Below are positions 51,874 through 60,000 of a stretch of DNA of 60,000 bases, piece after piece. This stretch comes from Lingula anatina (taxonomy: Eukaryota > Brachiopoda > Lingulata > Lingulida > Lingulidae). Both the position numbers and the translations under genes were made by a program. The first letter of the stretch is position 1. Each line of letters begins with the position of its first letter. The notes beneath the pieces are model-generated. The model saw nothing but the letters and a program-made list of their open reading frames with translations, was not told the origin of the DNA and did not search any database. The stretch is from the NCBI RefSeq assembly GCF_001039355.2, contig NW_019775292.1:184331-244330 (forward strand), read 5' to 3'.

Positions 51874-51969
51874 ATGACTCTAGAAGTGCTGCCAAGACCC
51901 ATGCTTGTTAACTACAGGATGAACGAGAGTGGAACAGGAACAAAGACATTTCATATACCACATGTACAA
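51874..51969 (+). CDS. Candidate proximal alternative first exon, begins MTLEVLPRPMLVNYRM
   Basis: The open frame from ATG 51874 (context AAAACAATGA) runs 32 codons and ends PHVQ at donor CAA|GTAATG in phase 0, only about 760 bp upstream of the shared exon at 52734. In-frame TAG at 51838 lies upstream. The region is GC-richer than its flanks and the peptide has no low-complexity bias. Inferred to be the most proximal alternative start of RBFOX. It could also be an internal exon with the acceptor at about 51840. There is no homology evidence from memory. Confidence 0.38.
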
Positions 51970-52733
51970 GTAATGTTGGAGATGGAGTTTTTTTTTTTAC
52001 CAGTCTTTCTTTTTAGTGACAATTCTGTTTCGATTACTCTCTGTTCCTGAAGTATAAAGATGGTTGATTCACATGAAAGTTACAACTGTGATGGATGTTT
52101 CTCTTTGTTAGTTTGTCATCCAGACCCAAGGGGTTGATGATTGAGGATGGATGGCATACAAATAACTGTTCTCAGTTTTCTTGTTGTAGTCAGGCAGTTG
52201 TATAACTGATAACCTATACATCCAAGGCTGTTTTAGTGAAACCCCTGCTGTGATCAAAAGGTTAAATTATGCAGCTTTCAGACAGCTCTGCAGAATATGT
52301 GCATCTTGTAATCTGTTTATTATCCTAAGCAGACAGCATTTATATAATATACTGTATGAATGTACTGTTTCTTTGTTTTGGTGTTAGAATCTGTTGTTCC
52401 AGAAAAAAATCACTGATGAGTCTTGGTTCAACCATGCGTATTATCTTCATGCTCATTATCCTGAAGGGGTCTGGAATGTCAGTTTATTCTTTCAGATATA
52501 CAGTTGTGTAGAAATAGTGTGTTCTGTGCATTTTTATTCGGTTTTCTTTCAGTAATCCATTTTCTTTATCTTAGTGATCCAAATGGTTTTAATATTTTTG
52601 GTGTCCTTTGTATGTGACTCAAACTGTTAAAATCTTGTTATGTATCTTAATCTGTTTAACAAGATGGGCATTTTGGATGATATTTTGAATATCATATATT
52701 GTGTTAATCTTAAATGTATTTTCATTGTTGCAG

Positions 52734-52916
52734 CACATGGTGCAGAATCAGATGACCCCCACGTACCCTGCATACTCACAGGCCAGTCTGCCCGTGCCTG
52801 AAGAATTTACTCAACCACAGACTGTTGTCACATCAACAGCAGACCAGACACAGACAGTTCCCTTTTCTACATCACCACTAGCACAGAATGGTGTCGAGCA
52901 GCAAACAGTTAGTTTA
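52734..52916 (+). CDS. RBFOX shared N-terminal exon (Gln/Thr/Pro-rich)
   Basis: 61 codons in phase 0 between acceptor TTGTTGCAG and donor TTA|GTAAGT. The peptide starts HMVQNQMTPTYPAYSQ and goes on with PVPEEFTQPQT, then a Thr/Gln-rich segment ending QQTVSL. Composition and position correspond to the common N-terminal exon of vertebrate RBFOX genes, which also begins with an internal Met-(Val/Ala)-Gln. That internal Met (ATG 52737) could itself serve as a start. A rival donor (GTTAGT at 52908) is weaker and would break the frame to the next exon. Low-complexity N-terminal regions in this family mediate partner contacts; no folded domain is expected here. Confidence 0.85.
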
Positions 52917-55900
52917 GTAAGTATTTTTAAAACTGTCTAAAATATGTGAAAGATAGTGTTTGGGTGATTATGGAGATACCTTGGTTGAATAAATTGTGGG
53001 AAGATATATGTGGAGATTATGATGAACAATATATATGTATATGGTGTATTTTCTTAGTTCACAGAAGAAAAACATTTCTGTGAAATATTGAACTAAATCT
53101 AGAAATCAAATTTTCATAATTTGTTACATTTTATTCACTCAATATTGATGGTGGATGGGAATCAGTTTCACAATAAATATTTTAATGCAATCTGACAAGT
53201 ACAATGTACTTATTGCGTCCTTAAGACATCAGAAATGTTTTTGTTTATTATTTAAATCAGAAATCTGATTTTTTTTCTTGGGACTTTTCCTACTTAACTG
53301 GTCCCCAGATCCTATTTAGGCCACCAAGCCATTTCCTCCTACTTAATTCTTAAAACCCAAAATCATGTCTTCAGCATATAAACTGAAGCCTTTCAGCTGC
53401 CTTCACACACCAGCATGTGCTTGGATTGCCACCAGGAGACCATATAAAACATCCCTATTATATTGCTTCAATATTTTGATATTTGGCTCTAAGGTGTGCC
53501 AACAAATATTTTTAACAGAACTAAATCACACCATATGGTGCTACTTTATGATGTTATTCCACAGCAGTTTTAAAAATGATGTATTTCATTATAATTGTCT
53601 CATATGAAAAAAAAAAAAAAAACAGAAAAACTCTTTGCTAACCATAGAATGTAAAAAAGGAAGCTGATTTATGTATTGACATGTTGTTGTTTTCCATATC
53701 CACGTGTGTATATGAATAATATATATGCCTTCCATGCTGACAGCTAAGATACTATACCAGTTACCCAACCGTTTTACCAGATTAATAAATTATTCAAATG
53801 TAAATGTATGTTGCTGTGTCTTCCATGCCCCAAATCTACTGTACTTTGCAGATGTGTGCCAGCTCTTCTACTAATAAATTGGATCTGTATGTGGAATTGA
53901 ACCAAGCACCTGCTCCAGTCAATTTTAGATTAAAATGAGAGAGCTAATGCTGCATGTAACAGGAATAACATGAAACAGTTAGCACTTCACCTTATACATT
54001 GAGTTTATCTGAGCAATTAAATCATATCAGAGTGTTTCATATCAGAAGACTTGTATATTGAACATATCTTTGACAGTTTGGAAATTCCCCAACAAAGTTT
54101 AATATGGATCGGTTTCTCCAGCTGTAATTAAAATGGGTTAAATGGAGGGTTCTTTTATATCTGATATGAGGAGATATGGTGCTTAGTACATTTGTCTTAA
54201 TGAGGTTCTATATTTTAGTGTCCATATGGCAAAATGAAGTCAGACAATGAAAGTGAGATTATTATATGGTGATAGTGGTATCTGATTGAGTGACATTTTC
54301 ATGCAACATGGCCCATAATTAGCATAAGTGGATCGTGCTGGTGTGTATAGCATGCCCTTTACTCTGCTAACAGATCATCTTCTGCCGCAGCATGGGAGTA
54401 ATATTTATGTCCGCCATGTTTCCTGTGGGAAATTCTTAATCATAAACAAAATAATAGCTTCTCTAGACATAACGGATATTATTTTCTCTAGTTTTCATCA
54501 CCAGTATTGTAAATGTGATTACATCTATATGCCATAAAAAGACGAGGTTTATGTTTGAGTAGCAATGTATAATCCTATATTCTGGTTTACATTTTACATT
54601 TATGTTATGAAAGAGCAACCTTAAAGAAAAAAAATGCCATTATTTACTATATAAATGAAGAGTGTGTCAATGTGCCCAGCTGTATTGCTAGAAGTTAATA
54701 GCATGTGGCATTCTTTCAACCCATTATGTGTTAGATAATGGGGTTGAGGGGCATCTATGCAGCAATTGTTTGACCATGCCAGACATGCAAGGGCAGGGGA
54801 GATCATATCTGGACTGGGCCCTGTAATTATAGGGTCCTTGGTGTCTGTTTTCCTCTGGTATCAGTGTCATTGTATAGAGACAGTACAACAGCAGAGGTTG
54901 TGCAAGGGTGAGCTGCACTACATATGTGTCTAATGATTCTGGTAAGTTTCTGTTGTCTTAAAAGTGGAAATTGAAAAGTTTTCTTTGAAAGAAGTCCATA
55001 TAGTTCAAGATGATTTGTATCTGTAAAATAAGTTCAATTTTGGAATTTTGCTGCCTAAAAATCAATCTGTAAGAGTCACTTAAGGTCCATCTTACCTGGA
55101 GTGAAAAAAAAACAGATGAACCCAGTGATTAGAGACTTGAAAACATTAACCAAAATTCTAAGTGATCTATAACAGGAGGAGGTATCTGGAAAAACATCTG
55201 GAAAATGGAATTTCTTAAAAACCATAGTTAAGCCAGGAAAGTAAATGTCAAATCATTGAAATAAGCTAATGGGCTGGAGGGTCTTTTTTTCCAAGACCAG
55301 ACAGGTGTAGTTCAGACCAGTTCGGAAAGGAAGTAGATTTATTTAATTGCAAGGATGCTTCCTTTTGTTTTTTCTATGTCCAATTAAAGGATTCCAAGCT
55401 GACAGTTAATGAATGGCACGGGCCAATCAAATACAATAGGGTGGCTTAAAATTTTGCTGATTTTGGCAGCAGCTTGTTGTGATTGAATGCAGGGGTCCCA
55501 TTACTGCAAAAGTTTTATGGTGAAGGAAGGGTGTGACATCGTCAATGGCCACATGGTACACTGTCACAGCTGGAATTGAACAGAATGGCCAGATATTTTC
55601 CTAGATAAATATCATCCAGCGAACATCCACTATCATAACACATGAACTAGCACTGGGTAAATTAGGCTTGGATAATGTATAGATGAGAGAGTTGGAGAAA
55701 TACTTCCAAGACCTCTGGAAAATAGATTTTTAAGAAGACGTAGATAAAAAAGAACGGAACAGGGCAGCTCCAACATCCAGAATCAAGATTGTGAGGAGTG
55801 GTGCCTTATTTGGGAAAAAGATGATGATGGTAATGTGCTTAGTGCCAATCGTATATTAAAAACAGAGAAATAGTCTTACTATCCACATGTTTTTAGGATT

Positions 55901-57149
55901 ACAAGGGCTGTGTGGTTTGTTTTTCTAAAAAGTTGCCAATAATTTGTCAGAAGTGATAAGTAAGAAGTTTTCTTGGAAATTGGCTGTAGTTTGTTTCTGT
56001 CAGAGGCGGCCTATGTAAGCAATGTCAGATATGATAACTTCTAGGGAATGTTAACATTTACCTGGAGAGAGAGGTATGATGATAGCATGGGGTGGGGCCA
56101 TGAATAGATTGAAAAGTATTTATAATTGTTGTAGATTGACATTTCCAGGTGCAAAGCCTGACTGCATCAGCCTGAAGAGGTATAGATTTGCTACCTGAAA
56201 CATGAAAAACTGTGAAAAGACAACATGGAAATTGATGTAAAATTAAATTCAATGTTTGCTGAGAAAAGTTTTTCTTATGTTGAAAAAGAACTCTTTTGAT
56301 GTTTAGAGAAGCTTTTGCACCCTGTGGCAGAAACTGTAACATTATTTGCATGTAAAGAGAATAAGCATTAATTGTTCCCTAGCAATAATATCTTCCATAA
56401 GTATGTCCTGTTGTATTGTGACTTCTGGCTATTTTGTCATTGAGCCAGCAGACTGATGAAGGATTTCTGGCACCAAAACAAGTTAATAGGAACATTTTAT
56501 ATTTAGCCTCACTTATACATAGTAGTTGTGGCATTTAGAGTGCTGTTAAATGTATGTGAGAGACTTCATAAATGAGGATTTTAAAGCAGGGGAAATCCGT
56601 AAAGGGAAGATGCTCCAGAAGTTTAAACATAACATGAAGAGGGAAGGAAACATGTAGAAATTAGTTGCATTGTTGTAGCACCTAATATATTTATGAGCCT
56701 TTCAAATAAACAGAATCTGTGTAGAATAAAGAGGTATTGGTTTGCCATATGTTTGCTGCCTATGGCAAGGTCCATTGCAAGTTTATTCCTACAGTGACCT
56801 CTTCTTCCTCCTTGGCACCATCCATATGGATTAACAAGACCTACATGTGGGCGCATGTAATTTACAGTACACTTAATGCAGTACAGGCTGTAGTCCAATA
56901 ATGCTTACTTTGATAAGGGATCCTGTTATATCTAGGGTAACCCATATGTAACAAGAATATCAGTATTGCTTTCATTTATTGCAATTTTTTTTTGTTTTGA
57001 AAATACATGAATTTACATGAAAAATTTCAGTCATTGTTGTGATGTGGCCATATTTGTTGTATAAAGATAAATGTATCTGTACATTTATATTTTTACAAGA
57101 CATGTTTGAACTCACTACTTATCGTGCTTTTTTTCACCTGCATTTCCAG
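52917..57149 (+). other. RBFOX intron 2
   Basis: AT-rich intron with canonical ends (GTAAGT, TTTCCAG). It contains no recognised gene. It includes a GC-richer patch at about 54735-54941 that ends in a strong donor (CTG|GTAAGT) preceded by a six-codon ATG frame (54924), a very weak candidate for another alternative start into the exon at 57150. Confidence 0.7.
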
Positions 57150-57290
57150 CAAACAGACCTAGACAATGAAGTTGGGCCCCAAATCCAAGGTGCGGCACCT
57201 ACAGTATCTTCAAATTCAGGACCTAAAAGGTTACATGTGTCAAATATACCATTTAGATTCAGGGAGGCAGATTTACGGCAATTATTAGGG
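57150..57290 (+). CDS. RBFOX exon encoding linker and start of RRM (RNP2)
   Basis: 47 codons, phase 0 at both ends, between acceptor CATTTCCAG and donor GGG|GTAGGT. The first 25 residues are a linker ([10 protein letters not shown]...). Then the RRM begins with [14 protein letters not shown]: strand 1 with the RNP2-type LHVSNI and the FRFR loop, whose Phe stacks on the RNA in known RBFOX structures. Helix 1 follows (EADLRQLLG). The match to RBFOX is unmistakable. Compared with the vertebrate and fly versions I remember, the end of helix 1 reads LLG instead of MFG, and EA replaces DP. Confidence 0.96.
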
Positions 57291-58285
57291 GTAGGTAACT
57301 CTTTTCACTCGTGTTAATAGTAGAGCTTGAAAGTGCTTGGGTTCTCAATGAAGGAGAAAGTTGGATTTAAAAAATAATAACTTCGTTTAAATACCTATCA
57401 CAGTATTTAGACATTTTAGAACTCTGTCCTCTTTGAGCATTGTTGGGTAAAAACATTTTCCATTTGACATTGTTAGCATTGTCATATTGCAATATAAGAA
57501 ATATTAGAAGTACAAATTAATGAACTTCTTAATTGGCTGAGCAGAAGGCCAGCACCCTTAGGCTTTCAGAGCTGGAAGCATCAGTAAAGTAGGCCAGTCA
57601 GTTGATGTAATTAGTTGAGATAACAGCCAAATGCTTCCAGCAAATTACTCAGTCCATGCAAACATGGCTACCATATGCCGCTTCCTTCTCTAAAGTGCAG
57701 CCATCTGAGATATCTTTTGGTTTGTACCAGAAAAATGTCTGACCCAGTCCATGACATATAGCTGATATAAAGTGCACATGTGCTTTGTAAATATATGCAT
57801 GGATTTTGACTTATTAACTTTGTTCAGTGGTCAGATATTTTCATCATCTTTGTTATTTTAAAGAGATTGATAGGATGGGCCTGGTAAACTTGTCAGTGAT
57901 GTATGTGTCTTTGGGAAGGAAGCATTTGCTTTACTTGGCTCTAGTGGATTCCTACTTCATGGGATCCTTTTTTGGTAAACCATTATATGGGTTTGAGCAG
58001 TGCTGCATTCTTGATGTCAATTCAAGTTAGTAAAGAGGAGCATTGCTAAGAAGCCAACATGTAGTTTTAGATAAACTGTGATACTAAATTACATTGAGGA
58101 CAGGAAAGAGGTACAAAAAGAAATTGCTTTGAGTGAAAAAAATAAAAGAAAAAAGTCATATCAATTTAAGGTTGCTTCCGTTGAGGATTAAAAAAAGACA
58201 CCACTTTAAAATTGTTTCAGGTTGTACATTTAAGATTGTGTTCATCTACTCAATTAATGTATCTATTTGTTTGGTTACATTTCAG
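57291..58285 (+). other. RBFOX intron 3
   Basis: 995-nt intron, GTAGGT to TTTCAG. Nothing else was recognised in it. Confidence 0.85.
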
Positions 58286-58339
58286 CAGTTTGGTCCAATT
58301 TTAGATGTAGAAATTATATTTAATGAGAGGGGCTCAAAG
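58286..58339 (+). CDS. RBFOX 54-nt RRM exon
   Basis: 18 codons (QFGPILDVEIIFNERGSK) between acceptor TTTCAG and donor AAG|GTATGT. They form the loop after helix 1, strand 2 (ILDVEIIF) and the start of the strand 2-3 hairpin. Length, phase and borders match the 54-nt exon of vertebrate RBFOX genes. The sequence differs from the vertebrate form at one residue I can recall (Pro where Lys is usual, after QFG). Confidence 0.96.
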
Positions 58340-59633
58340 GTATGTACACCACCTTTTCTCATAAAACTTCAAATAACTTTTAAGGATGAACTTAAAGTAA
58401 TTTTTAAATATTTGAAGCATTGCATTAAGTACAATTAAATGTAATTGTAATGTTGTTGTTATTTTGAGTAATATTGAATTTTGCTGAAGTAATTTCTGCT
58501 TTGATTTGAGTAATTTAAAGCGTCATTTGTTTTAAAGTAAAGATTATAAGTTCAAAGTTGTATTTGAAGCCAGAGTTGGAAGTTCCCTGCAGAAGGTAAA
58601 TTGACATACACATGGAGTCAGATATACTGGGACTAATTCAAAAGCTTGCTTCAGGCAAAAAGATGAACCTTTGAGTTTTGTTAACAGTCTGTTGTACTGT
58701 GGTCTGTACTACCATTGGGAGATCAAGATATATGTTTGACACAACAATCACCATATTTCATTCATAAAATATCATCTAAATCACAAAATTTGGCCATTAG
58801 AAGAACTAATTGTCCTATCCATATTAATAGTAAAATTTGATCAAGGATGCAGGTACAAGACTGTTAATAAAAACAAGAATATCTGTACCATATTTTTGTT
58901 CTAAAAATCTGGGAACTTACGACTGCAGGAAACTTTTCAACCTGTGTTCATCTGATTCTTTCATCTTTTCCATGCTCATCATTCATTCTTCATTTTCTGA
59001 GTGTAGGCTCTTTGCAACTTTCCTGTCCTCTTTTCCTGAAATTTCTGGATTTCTAACTTTGGTCTTGCTTATCCCACTATTTCTCAATCTGTCTCCTTGG
59101 TCTGTCGGCAGGTTTTGGTTTCAGACTCTGCACAATTTCACAGCAGACATATTGATTATGCTCGGTGGAATACAGTCTTTACAGCTGTCAAACCTAAAAA
59201 CAAGTCAACAAGAATATTTACATGATTTTACACAAAAATATTTCATTCATTTTCTCTATTCTTTGCAAGGAGCTGTCACTCCTGTGTATATATATATCAT
59301 ATATATTTATTATACATATTCATGTTCTGTGTTCTAACTCGTACAGAAGCACACATTAACAGCACACGTATATGGCGCCAGATTCTTGTGCTACAATCTA
59401 TGTGCTTTGTACTGTCTTCCTGTGTCTTGTCTTCCTGTGTCATTTCTTCTGTCCTTGTGTGTGCTTCCTACGAGCATGCGCATGAGCTTCTTAAGACTCA
59501 TGCATGCCCCCGTCCTATGTCTCCAATCATCATGTCAATGACGCATGTAACATACAATCAATGATGCTGAACTATAAATGTTGACTGCACGTAATTTAAT
59601 GCATGCTTCCTATTATTTTCCTCATGCATGCAG
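58340..59633 (+). other. RBFOX intron 4
   Basis: 1.29-kb intron, GTATGT to ATGCAG. A long but compositionally ordinary open frame (58837-59337) shows no family resemblance and is read as chance. The last 160 nt carry the GCATG cluster described separately. Confidence 0.85.
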
Positions 59634-59733
59634 GGATTCGGTTTTGTAACTTTCCAAAATAGCGCTGACGCAGAGAGAGCACGAGAGAAATTGAACGGCA
59701 CTGTGGTTGAGGGAAGAAAAATTGAGGTGCATG
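59474..59733 (+). promoter_or_regulatory. Cluster of RBFOX binding motifs around the 93-nt exon
   Basis: Full TGCATG hexamers lie at 59501-59506, 59600-59605, 59625-59630 (immediately before the acceptor CAG) and 59728-59733 (overlapping the donor). Extra GCATG pentamers lie at 59474-59478, 59480-59484 and 59543-59547. TGCATG is expected about once per few kb, so four in about 230 bp is a marked cluster. In vertebrates RBFOX proteins repress this exon through such sites. Occupancy here is inferred. Confidence 0.7.
59634..59726 (+). CDS. RBFOX 93-nt RRM exon (RNP1), likely autoregulated
   Basis: 31 codons: [18 protein letters not shown], then [13 protein letters not shown]. With the preceding Lys this makes the RNP1 motif KGFGFVTF on strand 3, whose two Phe residues contact the UGCAUG RNA; helix 2 and strand 4 follow. 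The 93-nt length and borders equal those of the vertebrate exon, whose skipping yields an RNA-binding-defective, dominant-negative Fox protein. The donor is weak (GAG|GTGCAT) and, like the acceptor (CATGCAG), is embedded in or abuts a TGCATG motif. The coding sequence continues beyond the window. Confidence 0.96.
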
Positions 59734-60000
59734 GTTATTTACAATTTGTGGTAGCACACACTAAATGCTAAGTTATAATTTATATTATGCAGTATTAAGA
59801 AATGCCTGTCCCTTGTCAGAATGTATATCTGTCATCTTCTGCATTGTAGAAATTAATTTTCACACTCCGATTGACCCAGTCATTTTGTATCTTGCTCATG
59901 GTGACTTTAAACCCAAATCATCATGCATTGTCTATGGATGTCACTGATTATTAGGTGTATATTATTATACTGATTTGCATTTTGATTGACTATTGTACGA
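59727..60000 (+). other. Start of RBFOX intron 5
   Basis: Begins with GTGCAT and is AT-rich. The next RBFOX exon (expected to begin with VNNATAR-like residues) is not seen before the window ends. Confidence 0.75.

Larger units (their letters stand above)
14203..52733 (+). other. Intron 1 of the putative RBFOX gene (about 38.5 kb)
   Basis: The sequence between donor 14203 (GTAAGC) and acceptor 52733 (TTGTTGCAG). It contains no recognisable protein-coding gene on either strand. It holds foldback transposons, microsatellites, a duplicated 8.2-kb block and candidate alternative first exons, all listed separately. The intron identity depends on the first exon being part of RBFOX. Confidence 0.5.
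13975..60000 (+). other. RBFOX (fox-1 homolog) gene locus, 3' end outside window
   Basis: Overall extent of the RNA-binding Fox gene as far as visible. RBFOX proteins are nuclear (and partly cytoplasmic) splicing regulators with a single RRM that binds (U)GCAUG in introns, repressing exons from upstream sites and activating them from downstream sites. The exons listed separately give an N-terminal low-complexity region followed by RRM strands and helices up to the KIE motif. The rest of the RRM, the nuclear localisation region and the Ala/Tyr/Gly-rich C-terminus must lie to the right of the window. The left limit assumes that the exon at 13975-14202 belongs to this gene. This is an inference from frame, donor phase and orientation. 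Intron 1 would then be 38.5 kb, in keeping with the very long 5' introns of this family. Confidence 0.85.

Noticed and set aside
58837-59337. 166-codon open frame within RBFOX intron 4
   Set aside because: It lies wholly inside a well-defined intron, and its hydrophobic, low-complexity composition with a TA-rich end fits chance.
1-60000. tRNA, rRNA, CRISPR array or intact transposase/reverse transcriptase
   Set aside because: I looked for B-box-like GGTTCRAATCC, long regular spaced repeats and recognisable enzyme motifs on both strands and found none.

Overview
This is AT-rich genomic DNA from an animal. It carries part of one gene I can identify: an RBFOX (fox-1 family) splicing regulator on the + strand, entering near 13.9 kb and leaving the window at its right end. 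Four exons are recognised with confidence (52734-52916, 57150-57290, 58286-58339, 59634-59726). They hold the Gln/Thr/Pro-rich N-terminal region and most of the RRM. All have GT/AG borders and stay in one reading frame. A fifth exon (13975-14202) is the best candidate for the distal start, which would make intron 1 about 38.5 kb long. The host is probably an invertebrate, most likely a lophotrochozoan such as a mollusc. I base that on the RBFOX sequence, which is close to but distinct from vertebrate and insect forms, and on the many short foldback transposons. Species is not determinable from what I can see.

Layout. 1-3742 and 6266-9914 are two diverged copies of one block (block A), the first ending at a single N (3743). 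9915-13740 is non-coding, with a GC-richer patch (10650-11050), two foldback elements and a short open frame containing a 45-nt repeat. 13740-14202 is the putative RBFOX 5' exon, with a CTCF-like motif upstream. 14203-52733 is intron 1. It holds a TWA-target (Harbinger-like) MITE cluster at 21.4-23.1 kb, other foldbacks at 24.2-25.5 kb, and an 8.2-kb block (block B) present twice (25861-34115 and 34475-42714) with a single N (34455) between the copies. It also holds several ATG-to-donor candidates that could be alternative first exons. 52734-60000 carries the exons that encode the RNA-binding part.

How it fits together. RBFOX genes typically use several distal promoters that splice into a shared exon, and the candidates here all end in the phase that the shared exon at 52734 needs. 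The 93-nt RRM exon is bracketed by the family's own binding motif, TGCATG. One copy abuts its 3' splice site and one overlaps its 5' splice site, which strongly suggests that RBFOX auto-regulates this exon, as described in vertebrates. Both large duplications have an N at or near a copy border, so they may be two alleles placed in tandem by the assembler rather than true duplications. No tRNA, rRNA, CRISPR or intact transposase gene was seen.
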